Of a stretch of DNA of 7,624 nucleotides, positions 1 to 5,494 are shown piece after piece; the first letter of the stretch is position 1, and every line of letters starts with the position of its first letter. The notes below the pieces were generated by a model, which worked only from the letters and a program-made list of their open reading frames with translations, had not been told where the DNA came from and did no database searches. Source of the DNA: Candidatus Bathyarchaeota archaeon ex4484_135 (GTDB lineage Archaea; Thermoproteota; Bathyarchaeia; EX4484-135); NCBI GenBank assembly GCA_002255025.1, contig NJEJ01000044.1, positions 1-7,624 of the forward strand, given 5' to 3'. Position numbers and translations under genes: made by a program.

Positions 1-933
1 CACGCCAGCGTGGGGGCCAGAACGCAGATAGGAGAACTTGCCGCAGCACATGGGGCACCTCGGGCAGGCCGTGCTGGTCGTCATGACGCGGGCCAGCATG
101 GCTTCTGCGTTCAGCTGGTCCTTGCGTTCGTAGGTCGTGAACCTGAAGTTCTTCACGGGCAGGCAGCCCTGGTCATTCGACCAATCTATGTACCAGGCTA
201 GCCCGTACTTGCGTAGCACACGGGCAAAATCGTGCTCGGCCACGTGCTTGAATGCACCCTTGGCTTCCTCGTAGATAACCTCGGGATCCGCGACAGGTAT
301 GTCCAAGGAGCCCCTCACCGCTATGGCCTTCAGGCGTTTAGAGCCCATCACGGCCCCCATGCCGGTCCGGCCAGCGTTACGCCAATCGCAGTTCACGCAG
401 GCAATCGGGACCTTGTTCTCGCCAGCCGGGCCTATGGAGGCCACCTTTATGGTCGAGTCGCCCAGGTCACGCCTCAGGGCCTCCTGGACCTCTAGGCCGC
501 CCATGCCCCAGTAGGGCTCGGCATCGCGTATCTCGACCTGGCCGTCCTCGACCCAGAGGTAAACGGGCTTCTCCGAGGCACCCGACACCACTATGGCGTC
601 GAAGCCCGCGTGCTTCAGCTCTGGCCCGAAGAAGCCCCCGGAGTTGCTATCGCCGTAGTAGCCCGTCTCAGGACTTATGGCCGAGAAGCTGACCTTCCCT
701 GCCCCCGGGACCAACAGGCCCGTCAGCGGGCCCGAGGCCACCACCAAGACGTTATGCGGCCCCAGGGGGTCGGCATCCGGCGGCACGAGGTCCCATACTA
801 TGCGGGCCCCCCAGCCACGCCCGCCCAGGTACTTCAGGGCCCATTCTGGCTCGACGTCCTTGACCTTGACCTCGCCCTTGGATAGGTCGACCCATGCTAT
901 CTTGCCCACATAACCGCCCTTCAGGATCACCAC
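1..933 (-). CDS. aor: Aldehyde:ferredoxin oxidoreductase, N-terminal half (partial)
   Basis: Tungsten (or molybdenum) bis-pterin enzyme that oxidises aldehydes to acids and passes electrons to ferredoxin, in the cytoplasm. The reading frame is open for 311 codons and leaves the window at position 1; the family is about 600 residues, so roughly half is present. The N-terminal beta domain contains the GYVGKIAWVDLS stretch (residues 7-18), LGGRGWGA (36-43), SGPLTG (67-72), NSGGFFGPELK and SIGPAGEN. The pterin-binding segment AGRTGMGAVMGSK lies at residues 187-199. Residues C290, C293 and C297 form the CxxCxxxC of the [4Fe-4S] cluster, matching C288/C291/C295 of the Pyrococcus furiosus enzyme; the fourth Cys would lie off the window. 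GTG at 933 is chosen because AGGTGGTGA at 939-947 lies 5 nt before it; GTG at 930 is the alternative. It starts 5 nt after the iron-sulfur gene stop, so translation is probably coupled. Substrate and the AOR/FOR/WOR subclass cannot be told from this half. Confidence 0.93.
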   Translation of the reverse strand, partial: MVILKGGYVGKIAWVDLSKGEVKVKDVEPEWALKYLGGRGWGARIVWDLVPPDADPLGPHNVLVVASGPLTGLLVPGAGKVSFSAISPETGYYGDSNSGGFFGPELKHAGFDAIVVSGASEKPVYLWVEDGQVEIRDAEPYWGMGGLEVQEALRRDLGDSTIKVASIGPAGENKVPIACVNCDWRNAGRTGMGAVMGSKRLKAIAVRGSLDIPVADPEVIYEEAKGAFKHVAEHDFARVLRKYGLAWYIDWSNDQGCLPVKNFRFTTYERKDQLNAEAMLARVMTTSTACPRCPMCCGKFSYLRSGPHAGV

Positions 934-938
934 GGCCC

Positions 939-1397
939 TCACCACCTGGCCATGGCACGGGCCGTCTTCTGCCTGGCCTCGTCTCCCAGGGTCAGCACGT
1001 TCTTGAAGCTCAGGGCACCCGTCGGGCACCACTTCACGCACTCCGGGTCGCCGCCACATAGATCGCACTTTATGGGCGTCGGTATCTCCGGGTGGAAGAA
1101 TATGGCACCGAAGGGGCAGGCCTCGGCACAGGCCCTGCAGCCGATGCAATCGGTTTCCCTGACGAGCACCACGCCGTCATCGGACCTATATATGGCATTC
1201 GTCGGGCATTCCTCGGCACACTTGGGCCTGCCGCACTGCCTGCACACAATGGGGACGTTCCAGGGCCTCTCGGAGGTCGGGGGCATTATCCTTATGGCCG
1301 ATTTGCGGGGATTATGCACGCCGAAGTGTTTGAAGGCACACACGAGCTCGCAGGTCCCGCAGCCCGTGCATGCCTTGAAGTCCACCGATAAGGCCAT
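939..1397 (-). CDS. Four-cluster [4Fe-4S] ferredoxin-like subunit, partner of AOR
   Basis: Electron-transfer protein of the DmsB/HycB/PhsB type, 152 residues, without signal peptide or membrane segment. Sixteen cysteines fall into four groups of four: C10/13/16/20, C52/55/60/64, C84/87/90/94 and C111/114/120/124, each fit to hold one [4Fe-4S] cluster in the paired exchange pattern usual for this family. It is the first gene of a two-gene unit with the AOR gene 5 nt downstream. The natural reading is that it is the electron-transfer subunit of a two-subunit aldehyde oxidoreductase, as with the AorA/AorB pair of Aromatoleum; that role is inferred from position. The ATG at 1397 is preceded by AGGAGGGA at 1401-1408, a good Shine-Dalgarno match. 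The C-terminal 20 or so residues after the last cluster are basic and have no recognised motif. Confidence 0.93.
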   Translation of the reverse strand: MALSVDFKACTGCGTCELVCAFKHFGVHNPRKSAIRIMPPTSERPWNVPIVCRQCGRPKCAEECPTNAIYRSDDGVVLVRETDCIGCRACAEACPFGAIFFHPEIPTPIKCDLCGGDPECVKWCPTGALSFKNVLTLGDEARQKTARAMARW

Positions 1398-1418
1398 TTC
1401 TCCCTCCTCAGGGCCTTG

Positions 1419-1436
1419 TTATAAGAAGTGTTAAAA
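1419..1436 (-). promoter_or_regulatory. TATA-box region for the iron-sulfur/AOR operon
   Basis: On the minus strand two TATA-like elements lie before the ATG at 1397: CTTATAA (1425-1419) and TTTTAAC (1436-1430), the latter preceded by an A-rich BRE-like CAAAAC. The first would start transcription near 1397, losing the Shine-Dalgarno; the second near 1408, giving an 11-nt leader that keeps it. The second therefore fits the visible ribosome binding site better. Position and composition only. Confidence 0.5.
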
Positions 1437-1507
1437 GGTTTTGCTGGACCAACTAAATCTCAGGGCTCTCTTACCCCAGCATTTTCACCAAGGGCTTCAC
1501 CATAAAC

Positions 1508-1515
1508 TTTATATA
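1508..1515 (+). promoter_or_regulatory. TATA box of the zinc-ribbon gene
   Basis: TTTATATA preceded by ATAAAC is the best match to an archaeal BRE/TATA pair in the window. Transcription would begin near 1535-1540, giving a leader of about 10-15 nt that contains AAGGTGGG (1539-1546) before the ATG at 1550. An in-frame ATG at 1535 would be the leaderless alternative and add five residues. Confidence 0.65.
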
Positions 1516-1549
1516 GTTCTACATACAGCCTTATATGGAAGGTGGGAAC

Positions 1550-1702
1550 ATGGTCAAGTGCCCGCACTGCGGTGCAGAGGTCGAAAAGCCGATAAAGAGC
1601 TGGACGATGCGTCCTAAGAAGCGTAAGGGCCCGACCATCCTCATTGAGCTGTACGAGTGCCCCAACGGCCACAAGTTCAGGACCGGCAGGAAGATCGAGT
1701 AG
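1550..1702 (+). CDS. Small basic zinc-ribbon protein (50 residues), function unknown
   Basis: A 50-residue protein with a likely zinc ribbon: CPHCG at residues 4-8 and CPNGH at 37-41 give C4, C7, C37 and H41 as ligands. Between the knuckles lies the strongly basic SWTMRPKKRKGPT (17-29) followed by a hydrophobic beta strand (ILIELY). The basic core suggests nucleic-acid binding, but that is inference. I do not recognise a named family with certainty. It has its own strong TATA box and an AAGGTGGG ribosome binding site 3 nt before the ATG, and a T-run after the stop, so it looks like a single-gene transcript upstream of the secE-nusG-ribosomal operon. An in-frame ATG at 1535 adds MEGGN. The reading frame has regular codon use like its neighbours, and conserved-looking knuckles make a chance ORF unlikely. 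Possible roles are a chromatin or ribosome-associated protein or a transcription accessory factor; none is shown. Confidence 0.8.
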   Translation: MVKCPHCGAEVEKPIKSWTMRPKKRKGPTILIELYECPNGHKFRTGRKIE

Positions 1703-1738
1703 GGGACCCCAAATCCCCCTTCATTTTTTGCGGTCCCC
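1702..1738 (+). terminator. Probable terminator after the zinc-ribbon gene
   Basis: A run of six T at 1724-1729 follows the stop codon by about 20 nt, within a C-rich stretch; T-runs are the usual archaeal termination signal. The run sits in the loop of an imperfectly typical 7-bp inverted repeat, GGGGACC at 1702-1708 with GGTCCCC at 1732-1738. The hairpin may be incidental, since archaeal termination depends mainly on the T-run. Confidence 0.45.
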
Positions 1739-1747
1739 GCCCCAAGG

Positions 1748-1754
1748 TAAATAA
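1748..1754 (+). promoter_or_regulatory. TATA box of the secE operon
   Basis: TAAATAA centred at 1751 lies 28 nt before the secE GTG at 1779, the spacing expected for a leaderless transcript. No Shine-Dalgarno sequence lies before that GTG, which supports leaderless initiation. Confidence 0.55.
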
Positions 1755-1778
1755 GCAACCTTCCAGCCCGGTGTATAG

Positions 1779-1961
1779 GTGCTGGAATTGGGGCTAAGGG
1801 AGTTCCTAAGCTCCTGTGCTCGTCTGCTGAAGAGGGCGAAGAAGCCGGGGAAGGCAGAGCTGTGGCTACTGATAAGGGTGTGTGCTCTAGGCATAATAGT
1901 CGTGGGTGCCGTGGGCTTCGCCATAAGGATACTCGGCTTCCTGCTCCTCCCGAGGGGGTGA
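1779..1961 (+). CDS. secE: Protein translocase subunit SecE (Sec61 gamma)
   Basis: Small single-span subunit that clamps the SecY channel in the cytoplasmic membrane. The 60-residue product has the family layout: an amphipathic cytoplasmic helix (about residues 3-16), the basic linker KRAKKPGKAEL (18-28), where KP is the usual SecE/Sec61-gamma signature, and one membrane helix (about 30-57). It is the typical size for archaeal SecE. The start is GTG at 1779, placed for a leaderless mRNA by the TATA box at 1748-1754. Its TGA stop (1959-1961) falls within the Shine-Dalgarno sequence of nusG, so the two are co-transcribed and probably translationally coupled. The secE-nusG pairing is conserved across archaea and bacteria and supports the call, which rests partly on context because the family is short. 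Confidence 0.9.
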   Translation: MLELGLREFLSSCARLLKRAKKPGKAELWLLIRVCALGIIVVGAVGFAIRILGFLLLPRG

Positions 1962-1968
1962 TGTGGGC

Positions 1969-2418
1969 TTGCCCGTATATGCCGTGAGGACGACGGCTGG
2001 CCAGGAGAAGAACGTGGCCAGGCTCATAGCCATGAACGCCAAGGCCTACGGCATACCCATAAAGGCAATAGTGGCCCCCGAGGCCCTGAAGGGCTACATA
2101 TTCATAGAGGCCGATGGCCCTCACATAGTGGACAAGGCCATAATGGGCATGAGGCACGTCAGGTCAAGGGTGCCGGGCGTCGTGGCCATGGAGGACCTCG
2201 AGAGGTTCTTGATAGCCAAGCCGGTCATAGAGGAGCTCGACATAGATGACGAGGTCGAGATCGTGGCCGGGCCGCTCAGGGGTGCCAAGGCCAGGGTGGT
2301 GAGGATAGACAAGGAGAAGGGCGAGGTCGTGGTTGAACTGCTCGAAGCCACGTTCCCCATGCCGGTGACGGTGAACGCTGATGCCGTCAGGATAGTGAAG
2401 AAGGCTGGAAAGGCTTAA
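1969..2418 (+). CDS. nusG: Transcription elongation factor NusG/Spt5
   Basis: Archaeal Spt5: binds the RNA polymerase clamp, usually with Spt4, closes it over DNA and increases processivity. The product starts PVYAVRTTAGQEKNVA, the classic NGN-domain beginning; the NGN domain covers about residues 1-86, with LKGYIFIEA (40-48) as its central strand. A KOW domain follows from about 92, containing VEIVAGPLRGAKARV (96-110). At 149 residues it is a normal archaeal length. TTG at 1969 is preferred as start because GGGTGAT (1956-1962) then lies 6 nt upstream and the protein begins where homologues begin; GTG at 1963 would leave almost no spacing. The gene is second in the operon, 7 nt after the secE stop, and ends 36 nt before the preferred rpl11 start. 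Confidence 0.96.
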   Translation: MPVYAVRTTAGQEKNVARLIAMNAKAYGIPIKAIVAPEALKGYIFIEADGPHIVDKAIMGMRHVRSRVPGVVAMEDLERFLIAKPVIEELDIDDEVEIVAGPLRGAKARVVRIDKEKGEVVVELLEATFPMPVTVNADAVRIVKKAGKA

Positions 2419-2454
2419 GCATGCCTTTAGAACGGGCCGGTGCAGGTGGTCGTG

Positions 2455-2961
2455 ATGGGGGAGAAGAAGTCCTTCAAGTTCTTGATCGAAGGTGGGAGGG
2501 CGACGGCTGGCCCACCGATAGGCCCATCGCTTGGCCCCTTGGGCGTCAACCTGCCCATGGTCGTGGCGAAGATAAACGAGCTAACGAAGGACTACGCCGG
2601 CATGAGAGTGCCCGTCGAGGTCATAATTGACGTGGACACGAAGGAGTTCGAGGTCAAGGTGGGCATCCCAACCACTTCGGCCCTCATAATAAAGGAGCTC
2701 GGTGCCGAGAAGGGCTCTGGTGCGACCGGGCACGAGTTCATAGGGAGCCTCACCATGGAGCAGGTGGTCAGGATAGCCAAGATAAAGAGGCCTCAGCTCC
2801 TCGCCAAGACGCTGAAGGCAGCCGTCAAGGAGATACTGGGCACGTGCGTGAGCATGGGCGTCTTGGTGGAAGGCAAGCACCCGAAGGAGGTCATAAAAGA
2901 GGTGGACGAGGGCCTCTGGGACCACCTCCTGTCCGAGGAAGCCGGGGAAGGTGGGGAGTAA
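2455..2961 (+). CDS. rpl11: Large ribosomal subunit protein L11 (uL11)
   Basis: Binds the GTPase-associated region of 23S rRNA at the base of the P-stalk, next to P0. The N-terminal domain carries the family signature EGGRATAGPPIGPSLGPLG (residues 12-30). The C-terminal rRNA-binding domain has IKRPQLLAKTLKAAVKEI (about 106-123) and VEGKHPKEVIKEVD. With ATG at 2455 it is 168 residues, the usual archaeal size, and begins GEKKSFKFLIEGG like relatives; AGGTGGT at 2444-2450 lies 4 nt upstream. GTG at 2440 is a real alternative: a weak TATA-like CTTAAG at 2413-2418 is correctly placed for a leaderless start there and would add five residues. It is third in the operon, with rpl1 48 nt downstream. 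Confidence 0.95.
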   Translation: MGEKKSFKFLIEGGRATAGPPIGPSLGPLGVNLPMVVAKINELTKDYAGMRVPVEVIIDVDTKEFEVKVGIPTTSALIIKELGAEKGSGATGHEFIGSLTMEQVVRIAKIKRPQLLAKTLKAAVKEILGTCVSMGVLVEGKHPKEVIKEVDEGLWDHLLSEEAGEGGE

Positions 2962-3009
2962 TACTTATGAGGATGGCCTTATCCCGGCTGGGGCGAAGGT
3001 GGTAGAGAT

Positions 3010-3660
3010 ATGCCGATAGATGAGGACGCCATCATCGAGGCCCTAAGGGAGATGCGGTCCAAGACGAAGAAGAGGGACTTCAAGCAATCAGTAGAGCTGC
3101 TCGTGAACCTGAGGGACATAGACCTGAAGAAGCCAGAGAACAGGATTAGGGAGCTGGTCGAGCTACCGCACGGCCTTGGGAAGGAAGCCCGAGTGTGCGT
3201 GATAGCGTCTGGAGACGCGGCTCTGAGGGCTAAGAAAGCCGGTCTTGATGTCCTGGACAAGGAAGAGCTCGAATCCATGGCCGGGGATAAGAAGAGGGCC
3301 AAGAAGCTGGCGAAGCAATACGATTACTTCGTGGCAGAAGCCCCCCTGATGCCCCTCATAGGTCGGATCCTCGGTGCCGTCCTGGGGCCGAGGGGCAAAA
3401 TGCCGACTCCCGTCCCGCCGACGGCTGATTTCAAGGCCGTAGTTGACAGGCTCAAGAAGACCGTCAGGGTAGTGGCCTGGAAGGCACCTAACGTCTACTG
3501 CAAGGTTGGGACGGAGGACATGGACGATAAGGCCCTGGCGGAGAACATAAATGCGGTCATAAAGGTCCTAGAGGAAAAGCTGCCCAGGGGCCTTAGGAAC
3601 ATAAAGTCCGTTTACATAAAGATGAGCATGGGCCCGGCCGTGGAGGTGAAGCTGAAGTGA
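3010..3660 (+). CDS. rpl1: Large ribosomal subunit protein L1 (uL1)
   Basis: Forms the L1 stalk on 23S rRNA near the E site and helps release tRNA. The 216-residue product has the two-domain L1 fold: domain I from both termini, and domain II in the middle with VCVIASGDAA and the archaeal signature LGPRGKMPTPVPP (about residues 125-137). The C-terminal SVYIKMSMGPAVEV is also typical. ATG at 3010 has GGTGGT (2998-3003) 6 nt upstream. Its TGA stop overlaps the GTG start of rpl10 by 4 nt, so those two are translationally coupled. Archaeal L1 is known to repress its own mRNA in methanogens and Sulfolobus; the 48-nt G-rich spacer before this gene and the first codons are where such a site might be, but I cannot identify the binding structure with confidence. 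Confidence 0.97.
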   Translation: MPIDEDAIIEALREMRSKTKKRDFKQSVELLVNLRDIDLKKPENRIRELVELPHGLGKEARVCVIASGDAALRAKKAGLDVLDKEELESMAGDKKRAKKLAKQYDYFVAEAPLMPLIGRILGAVLGPRGKMPTPVPPTADFKAVVDRLKKTVRVVAWKAPNVYCKVGTEDMDDKALAENINAVIKVLEEKLPRGLRNIKSVYIKMSMGPAVEVKLK

Positions 3661-4532
3661 GCACGAGCATGGGGAGGCCGGTTCCGGAGTGGAAGAAGAA
3701 GGTCGTCGAGGAAATAAAGGGCTACCTGAAGAAGTACAAGTACGTCCTCATAGCAGACCTATACAAGGTCAGGGCAGCCCAGCTCCAGGAGCTGAGGAGG
3801 GCCCTCAGGGGGAAGGCCCTCATAAAGGTCCTTAAGAACACGCTGTTCTCCAGGGCCATAGATAACCTGGACGGGCAGAAGGAAGGCCTACAGGCCCTGA
3901 AGGCCTACCTGAGGGGCCAGAACATATTCATATTCACGAACGAGAACCCGTTCAAGATGGCCAGGACGATAGATCAGTTCAAGGTGAAGGTCCTCCCGTC
4001 CCCGGGCGATGTGGCCACGAACGACATAGTCATACCGGCCGGGAACACGGGCCTCCCGCCCGGGCCGATAATAAGCACCTTCGGCTCCCTCGGCATACCG
4101 ACCAAGATAGAGAGCGGTAGCATATGGATCGTGAAAGATACCGTCGTAGCCAAGAAAGGAGATGTCATCTCGCACGAGCTGGCCTATATATTATCCAAGC
4201 TCGACCTCAAGGTCCTAGAACTCGGCATAACGCTGAAGGCTGCTTACGTGGACGGCATCGTGATACCTGGGGAAGAACTCAAGCTGGACGTAGAGGGCAC
4301 GAAGAAAGCCATATCAGAGGCCTTCCTAGAGGCCCTCAACCTATCGCTGAACATAGCTTATCCGACGAGCGAGAACGTGCCCCTCCTGCTCCAGATGGCC
4401 CACATCAGGGCCCTATCGGTCGCCCTGGCAGCTTCTTACCCGACTAAGGATACCATAAGCCTCCTCCTGGCGAAGGCGGAGGCAGAAGCAAATGCCCTGG
4501 CGAGGCTGCTGGCCGAGAAAGGCTTCTCTTAA
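3657..4532 (+). CDS. rpl10: Large ribosomal subunit protein L10/P0 (uL10), lacking the C-terminal tail
   Basis: P0 anchors dimers of L12 (P1) to the ribosome and forms the stalk that recruits translation factors. The 291-residue product has the rRNA-binding domain (about 1-105, with IKVLKNTLFSRAI), the archaeal insertion domain (about 110-190, PAGNTGLPPGP and IPTKIESGSIWIVKD), and the stalk spine. The spine shows three helices separated by YPT turns (about 215-234, 238-260, 264-289), the three L12-dimer sites of archaeal P0. It then ends at KGFS. Archaeal P0 normally continues for some 30-50 residues with a Glu/Lys-rich hinge and a GLGALFG-like end; neither is present, and the following DNA belongs to an opposing gene. 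GTG at 3657 is set by GGAGGTGA (3642-3649), 7 nt upstream, and overlaps the rpl1 stop. No rpl12 gene follows. Confidence 0.95.
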   Translation: MSTSMGRPVPEWKKKVVEEIKGYLKKYKYVLIADLYKVRAAQLQELRRALRGKALIKVLKNTLFSRAIDNLDGQKEGLQALKAYLRGQNIFIFTNENPFKMARTIDQFKVKVLPSPGDVATNDIVIPAGNTGLPPGPIISTFGSLGIPTKIESGSIWIVKDTVVAKKGDVISHELAYILSKLDLKVLELGITLKAAYVDGIVIPGEELKLDVEGTKKAISEAFLEALNLSLNIAYPTSENVPLLLQMAHIRALSVALAASYPTKDTISLLLAKAEAEANALARLLAEKGFS

Positions 4533-4537
4533 GCACC

Positions 4538-5179
4538 TCAGGGCCTTAAGGCTGATATAGCCACGAAGGACCCTTGTCCGAAGCCCTCTGCTGGTTCTTC
4601 TACTTCCTCCATCTCCTCCGGGGACCGGAAGACGGTCTGCGAGACCTTTATCACGCGAAAGCCCTTTTCAGCTAGCATGGATATGACTTCACCAGGTGTG
4701 TAGAAATCGGCATCCCTGTAAAAGGGCTTCCCTTCGGCTTTCTTCCTCGCGTAGAGCTGGCCTAGGGGGCTCTCCCTATCTATTATGCCCATTAACAGCA
4801 GGCCCCCGGGCCTCAGGACCCTCTTGGCCTCCGACAGGGCCTTCTGCGGGTCGGAGAGGAAGCAGAACGTGACCACCATCAGCACCAAGTCAAAGCAACC
4901 GTTTCTGAAGGGCAGTTCTTCCCCGACGGCCATGATGACCTGCACGCCGCGGCCCTTGGCTAGCCTGAGGCAGTTCCAGGCCGGGTCAACGCCCACCTGG
5001 ACCCCTAAGGCTGATGCAAAACGGCCTGTCCCAACGCCTACCTCCAGGCCCAGGAAAGGCTTCTTTGGCAACAGGGCCCTAAGGGCCTTTAGCTCCGATA
5101 GGTAAGCAGCCCTGTGGCGTTCGAACCAAGCATCATATCTGGTCGTGAGGGCGTCAAAGTCCCTGGACCTCGGCAACAT
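4538..5179 (-). CDS. Class I SAM-dependent methyltransferase (UbiE/type 11-like)
   Basis: Transfers a methyl group from S-adenosylmethionine; the substrate is unknown. The 213-residue protein begins with the FDALTTRYDAWFERH stretch (residues 8-22) common in UbiE/type 11 methyltransferases. Motif I is LEVGVGTGRF (45-54), the acidic residue contacting the SAM ribose is D65 in VGVDPA, and a later motif reads GEELPFRNGCFDLVL, followed by RVLRPGGLLLMGI. ATG at 5179 is preferred over TTG at 5185. There is no Shine-Dalgarno, but a weak GATATG element centred near 5204 is about 25 nt away, fitting a leaderless start. Its stop lies 5 nt from the rpl10 stop on the opposite strand, and its start is divergent from vapB. 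Context gives no clue to the substrate; small molecules, lipids or arsenicals are all possible for this family. Confidence 0.9.
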   Translation of the reverse strand: MLPRSRDFDALTTRYDAWFERHRAAYLSELKALRALLPKKPFLGLEVGVGTGRFASALGVQVGVDPAWNCLRLAKGRGVQVIMAVGEELPFRNGCFDLVLMVVTFCFLSDPQKALSEAKRVLRPGGLLLMGIIDRESPLGQLYARKKAEGKPFYRDADFYTPGEVISMLAEKGFRVIKVSQTVFRSPEEMEEVEEPAEGFGQGSFVAISALRP

Positions 5180-5227
5180 GACCAAGCCTTAAACCATCCC
5201 CCATATCCCCGTTTTTGAGGAGGTGAG

Positions 5228-5235
5228 TTTATATC
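5228..5235 (+). promoter_or_regulatory. TATA box of the vapBC pair
   Basis: TTTATATC ends 26 nt before the ATG at 5261, the spacing that would give a leaderless transcript starting at or just before the ATG. This supports ATG 5261 over the in-frame GTG at 5240, which lies only 5 nt after the box. Confidence 0.6.
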
Positions 5236-5244
5236 TGTCGTGCA

Positions 5245-5258
5245 TATCCCTGAGGATA
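5245..5258 (+). repeat. Short inverted repeat at the vapB start, possible operator
   Basis: TATCC (5245-5249) and GGATA (5254-5258) form an inverted repeat with a 4-nt spacer, ending 2 nt before the vapB ATG and covering the predicted transcription start. Ribbon-helix-helix antitoxins usually repress their own promoters through such repeats. Arms of five bases are short enough to arise by chance. Confidence 0.3.
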
Positions 5259-5260
5259 GC

Positions 5261-5488
5261 ATGGCAAGCACTACAGTGTCCGTTAAGGTACCTAAGGAGC
5301 TCAAAGAAGAGCTCGAACGCTACGGCGTAGATATAAATGAGGTCATCAGGAGGGCCTTAGAGGAGGAGTTAAAGCGTATGAAACTCCAAGAGGCCGCGAA
5401 AATGATCGATGAAGCAAGCAAGATTCTCCTGCAAATACCGGAAGAAGAGATAATCAGGTCCATAAGAGAGGATAGGTCAGCGAGGTGA
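5261..5488 (+). CDS. vapB: VapB-type antitoxin, ribbon-helix-helix
   Basis: Probable antitoxin that binds the downstream VapC toxin and represses the operon. From ATG 5261 it is 75 residues. The N-terminal part has the ribbon-helix-helix (CopG/Arc-like) pattern: strand TTVSVKVP (4-11), helix KELKEELERYG (12-22), turn VDI, helix NEVIRRALEEELKRM. The C-terminal half is a charged helix with EEEIIRSIREDRSAR, as expected of the toxin-wrapping region. The start at 5261 is set by the TATA box at 5228-5235. The stop overlaps the Shine-Dalgarno sequence of vapC. Codon use is more A/T-rich than in the ribosomal genes. RHH proteins also occur alone, but the immediate PIN-domain neighbour makes antitoxin the best reading. 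Confidence 0.88.
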   Translation: MASTTVSVKVPKELKEELERYGVDINEVIRRALEEELKRMKLQEAAKMIDEASKILLQIPEEEIIRSIREDRSAR

Positions 5489-5494
5489 GAGGAT

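Noticed and set aside
10..913. Several plus-strand open frames across the left 900 bases
   Set aside because: The minus strand here is one uninterrupted AOR frame with recognised motifs; the plus frames show no family features.
1184..1196. CCTATATATGG inside the iron-sulfur gene, like the palindrome at 5941
   Set aside because: It is not symmetric over 14 bases and is coding sequence between two cysteine motifs.
952..1434. Long plus-strand open frames opposite the iron-sulfur gene
   Set aside because: They are antisense shadows; the minus frame has four perfect ferredoxin cysteine groups and a Shine-Dalgarno sequence.
1398..1549. Possible C/D-box guide RNA on the minus strand (GGTGAAG and CTGA)
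   Set aside because: The C-box match is poor and no C'/D' pair is visible; the region is explained by divergent promoters.
1531..2157. 208-codon minus-strand frame over the zinc-ribbon, secE and nusG genes
   Set aside because: It runs opposite three genes with clear family motifs or zinc knuckles, and its translation shows no domain.
2962..3009. Possible internal promoter (TACTTATG) and an L1-binding RNA hairpin (GGAT/ATCC) before rpl1
   Set aside because: The TATA match is weak and the 4-bp stem is too short; I could not match the spacer to the known L1 mRNA-site structure.
4543..4552. 10-bp palindrome GCCTTAAGGC near the rpl10/methyltransferase junction
   Set aside because: It lies in the methyltransferase coding end, lacks a T-run and is short enough to be chance; no terminator or attachment-site signs accompany it.
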